A stretch of DNA of 64,000 nucleotides, taken from assembly GCA_012934845.2 (NCBI GenBank), contig WNNJ02001138.1, forward strand, positions 62,001 through 126,000, read 5' to 3'. Positions within the stretch are counted from its first letter, which is position 1. Each line of letters starts with the position of its first letter. A program made the position numbers and the translations under genes. Shown here in pieces: positions 44,546-56,379 of this stretch. This DNA comes from Pomphorhynchus laevis. Lineage: Eukaryota; Acanthocephala; Palaeacanthocephala; Echinorhynchida; Pomphorhynchidae. The notes under the pieces were generated by a model. That model saw only the letters and a list, made by a program, of their open reading frames with translations, was not told the DNA's origin and made no database searches.

Positions 44546-45343
44546 ATGGCTCGGATGATCACAACAAAAAAATTTGATTTAGAACAGGGTGAATTAACAT
44601 ACAAAATGTCAGAATTAGATCAAAAATCTAAAACCGCTGTAGAGTACGCCTCTATTAAAGGGTCTTCCTCTTGGCTCTCTGCTCAAGTAAGCGATGACAG
44701 ACGATTTTATTTAAATAATTTTGAAATACAAGCGGGAATGGCATGTAGATATGGATGGGACTTGCGATGTACGTCAACATCATGCGTATGCAGAGAAGTT
44801 AAATCGACAGCTCACTTACTGTCGTGCAAATGGAAAGGACGGACCATAGTACGACATAATATAATCAGAGATATCTTGATTGACGAAGCCAGTAAAGTAT
44901 TACGGAATGTAGAATTAGAACCGATGCTCTCAACTGTTTCAGATGCATTCGAGTTTTTAAACAAAACGACAACACGCGATCCCCGATCTAGATCTGACAT
45001 ATCATGAACTGGACTAACGCAGTCACAGACTGAGCCTACATTTTTGGATGTCACAATATTTAACCTATTTCCCCAGTCTTACGTAAGTCGAAATCCTACA
45101 CAATCATTTGAATACAATGAAAACATAAAAAAGAATAAATATATTGAGCGAATTATTGAAATCGAAAAAGGAACCTTTATTCCGTTCGTAATTTCCACCT
45201 CAGGCGGACTAGCAAAGGAGGCAAGTGCTTTCATCAAGAGACTAGCAACTCTCGCATCAGTGAGCGATCCATCCTCCTATGGCAAAAATGTATGTTCGCT
45301 GCGACAACGTATAGGTGTAGCGCTAACAAAAGCAAACGCCTAG
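44546..45343 (+). pseudogene. LINE-A copy 2, zinc knuckle and endonuclease
   Basis: Two open stretches. 44546-45007: KSSSW-type linker, RYGWDLRC, then CVCREVKSTAHLLSC and VRHNIIRDILIDEA (CCHC knuckle), ending TTRDPRSRSDIS, the first endonuclease acid. 45044-45343: FLDVTIFNLFPQSYVSRNP, KGTFIPFVISTSGGLAKEA, RQRIGVALTKA. A stop and a short frame change between them break the endonuclease. Confidence 0.8.
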
Positions 45344-45345
45344 TG

Positions 45346-45465
45346 TCTGAAAAACACTAAAAAACCTAAAAACACTCTCGTATTTGTTGAAACTAAAATA
45401 TTCAGAGAATAAACGATACTTATAAAAAATTAATTTATAATTAAAAAAATATTTAATCCCATGCC
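45346..45465. other. LINE-A 3' UTR / junction
   Basis: AT-rich 120 bases between the stop of copy 2 and the start of the next LINE-A copy; no other feature. Confidence 0.4.
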
Positions 45466-47165
45466 ATGAGATTGCTATACAATAATAGTGCACAGAACCT
45501 AATTCGCAAAGTTGACGATGAAATATGCCCCGGAACATCAGTGCGAGATGAACTCATAAGACTCCACCCTCAGTCTAAAGGTACTAAACAATCCTTCGTG
45601 ATTTCTCAGAAAGTGGTAGGTGACATGGAACATCATCAAAGTATTTTCCTTGGTATATGCGTACATCAAATACTGGAATACGCATTGCATCGGAGTCTAT
45701 CGGGACTTCAAACATGAAAGCATTATGTGCAAGTAGATTAATACCACTGGATAAAAACCCTAGTGTCAGGCCAATTGGAGTGAAAGAAGTTAGCAGACGA
45801 ATAATTGGCAAAGTTATATTGACAAATATTCATAGGGATATCTCGGAAGTCGCAGGGTGTACACAATTATGCGAGGGACAGAGATGCGGTGCAGAAGCAG
45901 CCATTCATTCAATAATTTCTAATTTTAAAAGAATTGCGTTTTACAAATTGATGCATCAAACGCTTTTAATAATATTAACAGAAGCTTAACATTACATAAT
46001 ATGGAATACATATGTCCTGCGATGAAAACGGCCTTAACAAACTTCTACAGAGAAAACCCAATTTTAGTGGTTTAAGAGGAATTCATTGAATCAAGGAAAG
46101 GGTTCATTCAAGGCGACCCACTAGCAGTAGTAGCCTTTGCTGCATCGTCCATTCCATCGATCCAAGCTTTGTTCCAACCCTTATGGAATAGTATCGCACA
46201 AGAATTCATTCCATAAATAATGGGTCGAAATACAAGTGGAGTCTTAATGCAAGTGTTTACACTGCCAACCAAGCACGGAGGTTTAGCAGTTAAGAACCCA
46301 CTAGAATGCGACCAAGAATATAGACGCTCAAGAGAGATGTGCAAACCACTATGGAAGGAATGAACTGCATCGAACTATTTGAAAAACAAATGAAAGTCGC
46401 GGTTGTAATCCGAGAAAAGAAAAAAATATTAAACACCGAGAAGGAATTGAAACTAACGTTGAAATTAAGCGAAGAACAGAAATCAACAATAAGATATATA
46501 AGGAAAAAAGGTAAATCACAATAGCTATAAGCGTATCCGTCTTGATCATTAAACCGTAGACTGAGTGCATTGAAATTTCATGATGCTCTTTGCGTACGAT
46601 ATGGATTACAGGCACAGGGTTGTCCAAAGAAATGTGTATGTGGTGAAGACTATACCACAACCCACGCACTTTCATGTAAACATGGAGGTACGAGTATTCC
46701 ACGACACGACCATATCAGAAATGTGCTAGCAAAAGACCTGAAAGATCGTACAGAGAAGTCACATTAGAACCCTGTTGCAAGAGGTGAGCGAAGCGCACTG
46801 ATTCGAAATATCGACAACAAGCAGGGATAAAAATGCGCGCTTAGATATATCGTGTAGATGTCTCTTTGGTGAATTGATCGTCCGATCCTTCATGGATATT
46901 TGTCTACAATCATTTAGCACCATCATATGCTAACCGAAATGCACTTGAATCACACGCATTCCGCTCACAGCGGAAGCATGCCAAATATCAAGAGCAAATA
47001 CATGATATGGAGATAGGGATATTCCTGCCGATGATCGCATTGCAATCGCTCGAACAGTCTCAATGTGTATTCGAGTAACTCGATTTCCTGCGTCTCAATT
47101 GTATCGCAAAGAGGATACAGAAGAAATGACATAAAACAGAGGATCAACAATCACTCATAACTGAC
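45466..47165 (+). mobile_element. LINE-A copy 3, heavily decayed
   Basis: Readable in order: pre-RT NLIRKVDDEICPG and RLHPQS (45466-45580), RPIGVKEVSRRIIGKV (about 45770), GFIQGDPLAVVAFAASSIPS (about 46100), GGLAVKNPLE (about 46280), knuckle CVCGEDYTTTHALSC with IPRHDHIRNVLAKDL (46640-46740), then endonuclease traces to 47160. The YADD region is deleted. More than six interruptions. Confidence 0.72.
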
Positions 47166-48305
47166 ATTTATATAAATGTCTCATTTGCGGTTATGGTTAT
47201 TACGTAAATGAAGTCAAAACCCAGCTGTTATCTCACGTAGCACTGAACTTGGAATTACTTCCTAGTGAAAATATTAATACGAATACAACTGGCATCGAGA
47301 TTCTTGGTATTCCCATTGGAACCCCCAGCCTACGCCTCAATCTTCACACATTCGAAGATCACTAAGTGGTTGGCTTCAATCAGGCGACTATGTCAAATGG
47401 CCGAAGTTGATCCCCATATCGCATATGTGGGCCTCACTAAATCTGTTCAGATAAATGGAGCTACTACGCTCGCGCTATATTATGCAAAGAGTCTGAATTG
47501 ACCCAACTTATTTTGATGATAAAGAATGAATTGATTACAGCCCTACTAAATCAAAATGTAGATGAAAATTGGCAATCGATTCTTACCATGCGGATAAAGA
47601 TAGGGGGTTTAGGAACACAGGATCCAAAGTTTACAGCTTCCTTGGATTATTACAGCTCACAGACGATGTACGAAAACTACGAAACCGGAATGGGAGGAAA
47701 TGAGCTCCGCAAAATTCAATGAATTGAACTATGCCGCCTTACATCTGATAGAATCACCTTATTTCGTAATAGACTACAGCAATCACCCCTATTTGTGCCC
47801 ATTTGAATAGACTTCAGTAGATTTAGTAGATGCAAGAAAATCGGGCTTCATACGATCAGGCGCGATTTAATTCGCAATTTAATGGAAAGCGTCATTTCGG
47901 AAGTATTTCCTTGTGTAGAAATTGAACCAACATTATCTCCCGTGCCGACTGGATTTTCGATAGAATCAATTACAACGACTCTAGATTCGAATGCACGATT
48001 AGACATTTCATGTATGGGGTTGTGAGAATCAAGATTTTAGCGGACATTTTTGATGTCACTATCTTCTCTACACTTGCTCAATCTTATGTCAACCTCAGCC
48101 CATCTTGTTCGTTTCAATATAACGAATTAAGTAAGTTAACCTTCCTCAATTTGACAGTGGGAGGTTTTGAAGGTGATGCTTGAAGACTTATCAAGACGAT
48201 TGCTACGACGATGTCACAGAGAAGCACTTCAACTTACTCAGACAATGTTACGAAGACAAAGAGAAGGTTGTCTTTTGAACTTGCGCGTGCATCATCTGCT
48301 TGCAT
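47166..48305 (+). mobile_element. LINE-A copy 4, 5'-truncated and decayed
   Basis: Starts inside RT motif D (CGYGYYVNEVKTQLLSHVAL), continues GIEILGIPIGTPS, NELITALLNQNVDENWQSIL, IKIGGLGTQDPKFTAS and endonuclease traces TTTLDSNARLDISC (about 47975-48015). It follows copy 3 head to tail with no spacer. Several interruptions. Confidence 0.7.
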
Positions 48306-48589
48306 GCGCGCGTCACTGTCGACCCGTGAAAGAGCGACTTTTTTAACTTAAGAAAAAGCTAACTAACTTAATCAGTTTTTCATTTAAAATTTACGATATT
48401 ATACATCACGGCCCATTTGAGGTAACGATTTTTGTGCATTCTTCAATAAATTAATAATTAAAAAAATTTAAGCTATATATACCCTTTTGATAGTATTTTC
48501 CTTAATTCATTGTTCTCAATTAATTCTATATTTTCAATTCATTTAAGTAATTCTATATATAATATACATTTTATATATATTAATTTTAA
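48306..48589. other. AT-rich spacer
   Basis: No feature recognised. Confidence 0.4.
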
Positions 48590-49210
48590 CAAATACCGAA
48601 TATAAGATAAATTTTTCTAAGGCTTCTTTAATATCTGCGAAATCTAAATTTATATAAAATGTACTAAAATCGAACGTATTTATATTCTGAAAATTTATTC
48701 CTTATGTGTGCTCTAAAAATTCCGTTGTAGAATTAATACTGAAATAGTGTTTTATACCAGTATTAATTTCATATCTTTGTATAATTTTGATTTATTTTTT
48801 AGACAGTTATGAACAAATTCATATTCTATAAAGCTTAAAAATAAGTCAGTTATAATTGGGCTACCATCATCTCACATTGGAACTATTTATTTGTCTAAAT
48901 ATAGATGTCCCTACCTTTAAATAATTTTGATTTATTAAAATATTTAAGGATTCTAAAAATTCAATTTTATCCGTATATTTATATTTACTTAACGGTTTAA
49001 TTTTTGTTAGATATGCGTTATAATTATTATAACATATATATGTATATCTTTTTCCGAATATAAGATTAATTAATTTTTCCAATGCATCTAGATTTGCATA
49101 AAGCGTACTAAAATTGTACGTATTTATATTCTTAAAATTTATTCCTTTTGTGTTCTAAAAATTCTTTTGCATAATTAATACTGAAATAGTGTTTTATACC
49201 AGTATTAATT
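48590..49210 (-). pseudogene. Naiad-like PLE RT fragments, rearranged
   Basis: Minus strand: FGKRYTYICYNNYNAYLTKI and YLKVGTSIFRQ (49060-48890) between two copies of the INTGIKHYFSI block (near 49200 and 48760), showing an internal duplication. Interrupted. Confidence 0.65.
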
Positions 49211-49214
49211 TCGA

Positions 49215-49700
49215 TTAATCAAATCAGCTAACTGAGTCTACGTATTTAATATAATTATAAACTAAACAAAACATAATAATGCTAAATCAAATTTTAATAA
49301 TTAAATAAAATTAATAATTGTTTTTAAATTTTCTATAATTTAAATCAAGTTAAAATAAAAAATTTAAATTTAAAATAAACGTCATTTTTATGAATTGACT
49401 AATAAATAACAGATGTTGTATCAGAATAAGTATTAGAGGTCATCAGGAGGAACTGCTATGCTATCAGGTTTTGGCCCCTAACTCCTCTACCCAACATAGC
49501 AGCGGAGCCAAATACATGCTAATAATGTATATCCTCTAAAACTATCTAGTATCTTTTTCTAATACAAAGTATATTATTTATTATCCATCCATAAAAATTT
49601 GCCACTTAAGAGTTTAAATTTATTCTTTATATTATTGTGTTGATTTATATATTTTACTATTTTCTGCTTGATGTTATTTTTATAGTAACCTAGTTTAAAA
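49215..49700 (-). repeat. Naiad-like PLE C-terminus and 3' UTR
   Basis: Minus strand: 49700-49590 encodes the end of the RT ORF (KFLWMDNK), then the 3' UTR to AAATCAGCTAACTGAGTCTA at 49217. The core at 49435-49545 keeps TTAGGGG, CTGCTATG/CATAGCAG and the AT-rich hairpin. Confidence 0.75.
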
Positions 49701-50369
49701 TATGTATCTATTCAATTATTTAAATGATAAGATCGAGCGAATGACATTGGCACTTTATGATAAGACTATTTGTCAACAGTTTGTTTCATAAAAAGCAGTC
49801 AAATTGTAATTGTATTTCATAAATGTCCCGTTTAATGCTCTACTTGAATCTTTACTATTGAATTATAATGTGTTGAAAACGTTAATTATAATGTGATGAA
49901 AAGGTTTTGTGATTAATAATTTCATTACCCTGGTTCGTTAAATACTATTTTTGTGTAGAAACGTTATAATTTCAATTTATACTATCACTGCATAATATAC
50001 GGAGAAAAGAATTTATGTAATTTATCGTTTTGACAATTATAAAATAATAAATCATTATATTTTTGGAAATTGGAACGTAATTAACAAAGCTCAAATAAAA
50101 TTTTATATTTCGCTAACTGCTACAAGCATCATCAGAAATAGAAACAAAATGTAAATGCTTTGAAGCATGATCAATAAACTCTATGCTTTTATATTCCGCT
50201 AGCTAATGTACCGTCATAAAAACGATTGGTACAATTTGTTCAAACGAACAGATTGCACGTTTTTTAACTTACAATAGTTTTTAAGTTTTAATTACTTAAA
50301 GTAATTTATTCATGAACAGAAAGAGGTTTCAATGTACATTTAAAAATACTTAAGAATGTACATTTAATG
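49701..50369. other. AT-rich intron with a PLE RT trace
   Basis: 50284-50345 (minus) encodes FKCTLKPLSVHE-like residues of the Naiad-like RT. 50098-50140 holds the recurrent hairpin motif seen near 12.4 and 29.7 kb. Nothing else. Confidence 0.45.
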
Positions 50370-51840
50370 TACATTCTGAAGGCACCATAAACTCTCCAAT
50401 GTAAAGTATTCTCGGTTATGTGGCATGTCATTATCTACGCTATATACAGAAAAGTGTCTAAAAATTACCTTGAAAATTGCGTATCGGCTTACACAATTAA
50501 ATGCATTTTGAAAATATGTTTTCAAGAGCAAATGTAGTTGTCAGATCGTTGAGCGGGGAATGCTAAGTTGCATAGACGATAGCGTCTGTTCCACTTTTTA
50601 TGCCGACTCTAAATTGGTGAGGTATTAAAAATTCGAGTGTCATCTCGCACACTTGGTGATTTGCAACCTTTGCCATTATTCGGCTCAGCGTAATTTTGAC
50701 AGCAGTAGATAAAATGCTAACGACTGGATTTTAAAGGGCTAAAAGCTCTGCTCCTCAAAAGTCCGAGGTTACTGTGAGTGATACTAGTCCAGCCAGTGAA
50801 GAGTTTACAAAATCGATAGGCGCATTAATAAGCCGACTTCCGTTTATTCCTGCGGGTGATCCAGTTAAGTCGAGTAAGTGCAGTGCGCTTGACTTATCGA
50901 TGCCTGAAAACAGAATGTTGGTAACGATCGTAATGCTGACAAGATAAAAGGGCGGGTATCGGATGCAGATCAGCCATAACATCATATGACTACGTTGAGT
51001 GAGAGGAAGTTTTACTGGTGGGATGTTTCGCACACAGAATGCAAATTAGCTGTTTGTCTGACGGGGCAATTTGTTTGGCAGAGCTGATAAAGCGAGTTGC
51101 ACCAGTCACGTTTTCATTGTTGAACTTTTCCGTCACTCTTCGACAAAAGACAATGTTATTCTCAATCAGAGATTTGAGCGCAGTTTGCATCTTTGCACCC
51201 TGGTATATTGAGAGACACAAGGTTAGATAAGAGAGAAGTTCGGTTGAATGTAATTCATTGTTCACGTATGTAGCTGCTCTACGCTTTAGAGACGTGTGCA
51301 TCGGTTTGCTTGGGTGCAATAGCGTATTTTGTAAAACATGATAGTTCATCCTATACTCACTGTTCTGACGGCGTCTTCGACTCCGAGATAACCATGGACG
51401 ACAACTTTACAGATACGGTGCCCATGATCCCCTATGCGACTTTTCGTATTAAACGTGTTTCCCCACTCATCCATATATTTAAAACTGTTTTTACACAGAT
51501 AGCATTAGTAGTTGAGTCGTCATCTTGTTGAAGGTGAGAGATAACCACGCCCTGTGAATGGAACTATTGAAGGGTTACACATTTGCTACCGGCAACAAAC
51601 CCAAAGCACTGGCATGTTTACAAAAATTCCACTTGCTATTGAAACTAAGTTTCGCTTGCAGACTGAAAAGCGGATGTACATTGTTGACATTTGTGTACGA
51701 TTGAATCCGTTTTGTACGATTAAATATGTTTCAGTGGAAGCGCGCAAATTATATGCTTGCTACACTTCGTTGACGCTCATGTTATCGGGCTTGGTCTGTT
51801 CGTATATTGTATTTTTTATTGAAATTATTTAATTATAAGT
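50370..51840 (-). mobile_element. LINE-C (third R2-like LINE family), 5' part, decayed
   Basis: Minus strand: linker with LSYLTLCLSIYQGAKMQTAL (51350-51180), KHPTSKTSS (about 51010), RT entry MAKVANHQVCEMTLEFLIP and HQFRVGIKSGTDAIVYATQ (about 50670-50560), resembling the fingers and pre-motif-A region of restriction-endonuclease LINEs. The catalytic motifs are not present. Many interruptions; family separate from A and B by sequence. Confidence 0.55.
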
Positions 51841-51929
51841 TTAGATAGTCACAATACTCTGTAAGATGGTGTGAAAGCTAATCTGAGAAATGAGGTATTT
51901 GTATTTTTAATCAAGAGTATGTTTTATTA

Positions 51930-52101
51930 ATTCAATTTTATCCATTTGTTTGTATTTACTTGTTTGAATTTTTGTTAGATAGGCGTAAAAGTTATTATAT
52001 CATATATATGTATATCTTTTTCCGAATATAAGATTAATTAATTTTTCTAATGCATCTTTAATATCTGCTAAATCTAGATTTGTAAAAATCATACTAAAAT
52101 C
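51930..52101 (-). pseudogene. Naiad-like PLE RT fragment
   Basis: Minus strand, about 55 codons around motif A: TNLDLADIKDALEKLINLIF, GKRYTY. Isolated. Confidence 0.65.
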
Positions 52102-52109
52102 GTAGGATC

Positions 52110-52800
52110 TTATCGAAAATTCCCCTAAGAAGATTTTTGATAATTATGCCTGGAAATACCAGAATATATGTAGCAAATTTAAGATTACAAAATCTATTAG
52201 GAGCGCTAGCTTTTTAGATGGATTTAAAATATCTTTGGTCAATTTTATAAAAATGCTATATAGATATACCAGTGAGAAGCAACAAAAAAAGCGTAATAAA
52301 GGATTTGAATATATACAGACCGATATTTATAAAATTTGACAAGAAATTGAGAATTAGATGCCATGAGTATATGTAATAATTGAGTATATAGTATAATTCG
52401 GATAAGCAATTCTGAATTATTAGGTGGTGAAGGCATAATTTGTCAAATCGACGAAACAAATTTCTGCTACAAACTGAAACACTATAGAGGAAAAGCAACG
52501 GGTGAACAGATTTGGATATTTGGAATAGTTGATACGTCGTTTACTCCGGCCAAAGGATATATGGGAATAGTTCAAAATAGGAAAAACTTTGTTACCTATA
52601 ACTGACAGAGTAATATCATCTGGATCTATTATACATAGTGATGCATGAGCGGTATATAAATCTAGACTTGTATGAACACAGAACTGTTAAACATAAATTA
52701 CATTTTGTAGACCCTATAACGGGGATACACATCAAATATAGAATCATATTGGAGCAAAAAGAGATACAGAGCTAACACGATGATGGATGTTTGTAAGAAG
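52110..52800 (+). pseudogene. Merlin-type (IS1595-like) DNA transposase relic
   Basis: Plus strand. 52150-52255 encodes WKYQNICSKFKITKSIRSAS and FLDGFKISLVNFIKML, the WxC...FF/LDG..L segment before the catalytic domain. From 52420: LGGEGIICQIDETNF with the first Asp at 52450, HYRGKATGEQIWIFGIVDTS, SGSIIHSD with the second Asp at 52640, LHFVDPITGIH, and IESYWSKKR with the Glu at 52741. The DDE triad and GGEG/VDPITG motifs are those of Merlin/IS1016/ISXO2 transposases. At least two frame changes and two stops. Terminal inverted repeats not identified. Confidence 0.75.
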
Positions 52801-52959
52801 TAATTGATGTATTACTTAAGTGAGTGGATGTGAAGGGATAATATTCCTTGTGATATTTTAATATCAATTATAATATCAATTTATTTGTTATATTAGCCAA
52901 TATATTTATATTTATGTTTGGTGTGAGACATCACCTGTGTGCATATACTAGCAGATTAA
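52801..52959. other. Spacer
   Basis: No feature recognised; may hold the 3' end of the Merlin relic. Confidence 0.35.
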
Positions 52960-53215
52960 TACAACGTCTGAATAGGATACTAGATAATCAAATTTCATCA
53001 GAGGAAATACGTCATTAGCACGTGTTTATCTCCGCTGATATGTTGGGTCTAGTAATAGGGGTTTAAACCTGATAGCATAGCAGTTCCTCCTGATGACCTA
53101 TAACTGGGCTACCATTACCTCCCATTAGAACACCTTTTATTTGTCTAAAAATAGATGTCCCTACCTTTAAATAATTTTAATTTATCAAAATTATAATTTA
53201 TCAAATTTGTAAGGC
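52960..53215. repeat. Naiad-like PLE 3' UTR core (+) abutting an RT fragment (-)
   Basis: 52960-53105 is plus-oriented 3' UTR with hairpin AAATACGT/ACGTGTTT and CTGATATG/CATAGCAG. At 53105 it switches to minus-strand RT motif B text (about 53105-53190). Confidence 0.62.
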
Positions 53216-53345
53216 GGACAAAAGAAGAGTGTTAGTAGTTGTCAACAAACTGATTACCTAAAGGCTGGATAGGTAATCTAGTCTTTAGGTAATAGGTAAT
53301 AAATTGAACTGTTGCCTCGTAGATAGGCAACAGTTCAAAAAGCTA
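53216..53345. repeat. Cluster of small perfect hairpins
   Basis: 53303-53338: TTGAACTGTTGCCT pairs with AGGCAACAGTTCAA across seven bases. 53251-53290: GATTACCT/AGGTAATC and ATTACCTAAAG/CTTTAGGTAAT arms overlap. No known function. Confidence 0.55.
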
Positions 53346-54760
53346 AACAAAGATTCGACAACTCGTCGTGACCAGGAATTAAATACATTGCTGAGGGAAT
53401 TGAAATCTCAAAATAATATTAATGCGGAAATATATAAAAATTTGTTCTCGGCACAAGCTCAAGCTGGTTTTATGTTTCTACAACCGAAAATCCACAAACC
53501 GGTATTGACCTTTGGACCGATTATAGCGTCGTATCAATCATTTAATCATAGACTAGCAAAGTGAATAAATAAATCAAATCAGCTAACTGAGTCTACGTAT
53601 TTAATATAATTATAAAATAAACAAAACATAATAATGCTAAATCAAAATTTAATAATTAAATAATAAAATTAATAATTGTTTTTAGATTTTCTATAATTTA
53701 AATCAAGTTAAAATAAAAAATTGAAATTTAAAATAAAAGTCAATTTTTATGAATTGACTAATAAATAACAGAAGTTGTATCAGAATAAGAATTAGAGGTC
53801 ATCAGGAGGAACTGTTATGCCATCAGGTTTCGGCCCCTAACTCTTATACCTTGTAGAGGAGTTCCTTGTTTTTTAATATTAAAAAAACAAGGAACATTAT
53901 ATCAACATCTCATTCGTGTATCAAAAATTGCCCACAATTTGCAAGAGTTATAAGAAGATTCAACAATCCTAATTATCGATTTGTGATTGCTGACGTATGT
54001 AAGTTGTTTACTTATGTTCAACTGGAAAAAGTGACTATGTTAACAACTGAGATGTTGAGTATAGGTTGTTCAACACTTATTCTATCTGCTATGGAATGGT
54101 CAACATTAATGAAATAATGCACAGAAAAAACCTGCTTCACATTTGAAGAGAATGTTTACTAAGGAGTAGCTATGGGCCCATTATTATCTGACTTTTACAT
54201 GACGATGTGGGAGGAGGATATTATTTAATACCTACCGCATTTAGTTTAATTGTGGAGATACGTCAATGACGTATTTTGTATCTTTGACGAAAATCAGAAA
54301 CTGGAAACGATACAAAGAAAACTTAACAATAAGGATCCATAGCTGCAATTATAAGCGACAATAGAAGAAAATAAAAATATCCAAATTCTATATGCTCTTG
54401 TTTTACATCAGAACAATACAAACAACTATACACAGAACATCGGGCATACCGTGGTGTACTACTTATTGAAACACTCATAGTCCAATTGAATACAAAATCT
54501 CAGCGACCTTATACAAAATCTCAGCGGCACTTTTCAATATAATACAACAGATTTGCTCAAATCCTATTGAAAAAGATATAAATGTAGAAAAATCGAGAAT
54601 ATGTTAATGTACAGAGGCTTTCCTAAAGTTATTATACGAAAGGCATATTACCATCAAGCAAAAAACTTTGAAACCGTTTGTTGGTCAGCATTCCAGTCTG
54701 ACGCGGATCGATAAGGCAATCCGACGCACACTAACATGGCTAAATTCGTTATAACTTATA
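53340..54760 (+). mobile_element. Penelope-type PLE, interrupted by a Naiad-like UTR
   Basis: Plus strand RT: LLRELKSQNNINAEIYKNLF and FLQPKIHKPVLTFGPIIAS (53380-53560), interruption 53565-53860, then FVIADVCKLFTYVQLEKV (motif A, about 53975-54030), VAMGPLLSDFYMTMWEEDII (motif B, about 54165-54230), LWRYVNDVFCIF (motif C as YVND, about 54245-54285) and thumb traces to about 54650. Several breaks; no endonuclease seen. Confidence 0.72.
53565..53860 (-). repeat. Naiad-like PLE 3' UTR nested in the Penelope-type PLE
   Basis: Minus-oriented, from AAATCAGCTAACTGAGTCTA (53574) to the core (53795-53850), where it ends within GTTAGGGG. It separates RT finger motifs from motif A of the surrounding element, so it inserted later. 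Confidence 0.7.
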
Positions 54761-55080
54761 TATTATATTAATATATTTATTAATAATATTGACAATAAAA
54801 TTATTAAATTATTAGTTTATTTTATAAAATTATATTTTATAGTTAGATACTATTACATCAGTAATATAAATAAAATAAATATTTAACTATTATTAATATA
54901 AAATAAATAAATTTATTAAAAAATTATTCAAACTAATAGATTGCAATCTAAATTTTTGTAAATCTAAAAATCAAATTAAAATTTTGGGCATATTTAAGAT
55001 GTTTGAGAAACTATACTGAATTAAACATCAAAATAGCAGACTATCAAGTAAATTATATTCCCTATCGCGAATTTTCTTAC
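54761..55080. other. AT-rich intron
   Basis: TATTAATA-type simple sequence; no gene. Contains the donor flank of the exon at 55081. Confidence 0.5.
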
Positions 55081-55286
55081 CTTTTGCTCGTTGATGTCAC
55101 CATTACTTTTACAATTTAACCCGAGCCCTTCTGTTACATCGGACATCATGGTCCCAGCAACGAGCGCTTTGACAGCTGAATTTGCAAGGACTGGTTTGGG
55201 GGGAATTTTTATCTGATTAAATTGATTCATCATGTATCGCTTGTTCATTCTATCTACGCTACTTTCTGATTCCGCCAAATTGCAAG
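55081..55286 (-). CDS. Host gene internal exon (exon 1 of those visible)
   Basis: 206-nt open exon. Acceptor TTTTTAATTTAAG above 55286; donor GAGCAAAAG then GTAAGAAAA, near consensus. It starts with two bases (phase 1 upstream) and ends in phase 0. Text: LAESESSVDRMNKRYMMNQF, NQIKIPPKPVLANSAVKALV, AGTMMSDVTEGLGLNCKSN. Small, moderately hydrophobic and uninterrupted. I do not recognise the protein. Earlier exons must lie beyond 55.3 kb, possibly outside the window. Confidence 0.7.
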
Positions 55287-56379
55287 CTTAAATTAAAAAT
55301 ATTTATACTACCAAATCGATATATTTCTGTTTAACTACATTCACAATTATCGAAGATATAATTAAAAATTAAAATGTATTTTAATTTTTAAATTATTATT
55401 TTCGTATTTAGTATTTTTTTATTTGTATATGTTAATACATCACAATTTTATAATAAAATTATATAATTAGAATCAAGATACGTATTGCAAAGCTATGCAC
55501 ACAATTCGTTTAACAATAAAATAATGGCTTTATTATCGATCAAGCGAATTTTTGGTTCCTGCTTCTTCAACGCAATGTGTCAAAAAAGGCAGAATCATCA
55601 GACAACAATAGTAGCAAATTAAAACGTTAAAAACAAAGGAAGCAGACGAAAGTAAAGCGATATGATGATATGGTGATTGGTGGTACATCGATTGGCTTAC
55701 ATATCGTCTCTGTTAAGAGATTCACTTAATCACGCTATTTTAATACAAGCATTTCTACGTAATCAAATATCTATTTGGCTAAGTATAGTTAAGTGAACTT
55801 CAGGAAAAGTTTGTACTCCTTCCAAATTCCACTTAAGGTAAACCGAGATGTAGTCCTTTAACGAATTTGAGAGGTCCAAATCATTCCATATTCCTAAGAA
55901 TATTCGTTGATCTCTGCACAGACTCCCATTAAAATATGCATATATTACATTCCCCTTTTGTTTTTAGAAATGCATCTTAGCTTGCTTAAGAACTCGTTAT
56001 GTTCTGCACTGACAATTATAGTTCAATCAGTTTTTTGTCTTGTTTAGTTATTTAGATATTGACGATGTAAAGAGACTAACGCATTATTTTAGTCAACACC
56101 TTAGGTCGCATGAAGTACATAAAAATCGTTACTTTCTAAACAGTAAAATTATTGATGGCTGAGCCATAATAGTTGAAGCATTTAACGATAGAACTTGTAG
56201 TAAAATAGGAGACCACATAAATCATCAGATAAGGATGATTATTATGTTTATTATGATTATTAAATTATTCATTACCAGTGAATCAAAAAATTACTATTTA
56301 GCATCACTGATGTTGATAATACCTAAAAAGTAGTCTCTTGTCATAAGATAATGACATAAGAATATTATTCTTAAGAATG
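55287..56379. other. Intronic DNA without recognisable features
   Basis: Mixed composition, no conserved reading frame on either strand and no repeat family seen elsewhere in the window. Confidence 0.45.

Larger units (their letters stand above)
43270..45345 (+). mobile_element. LINE-A copy 2, near-complete from RT to C-terminus
   Basis: Plus strand, starts with SGSAGPSEGDASLWKQML (about 43285), so the Cys-rich N-terminus is missing. RT, zinc knuckle and endonuclease follow in order; three or four frame breaks in all. This is the best preserved LINE-A body in the window, and two more LINE-A copies follow head to tail. Confidence 0.85.
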
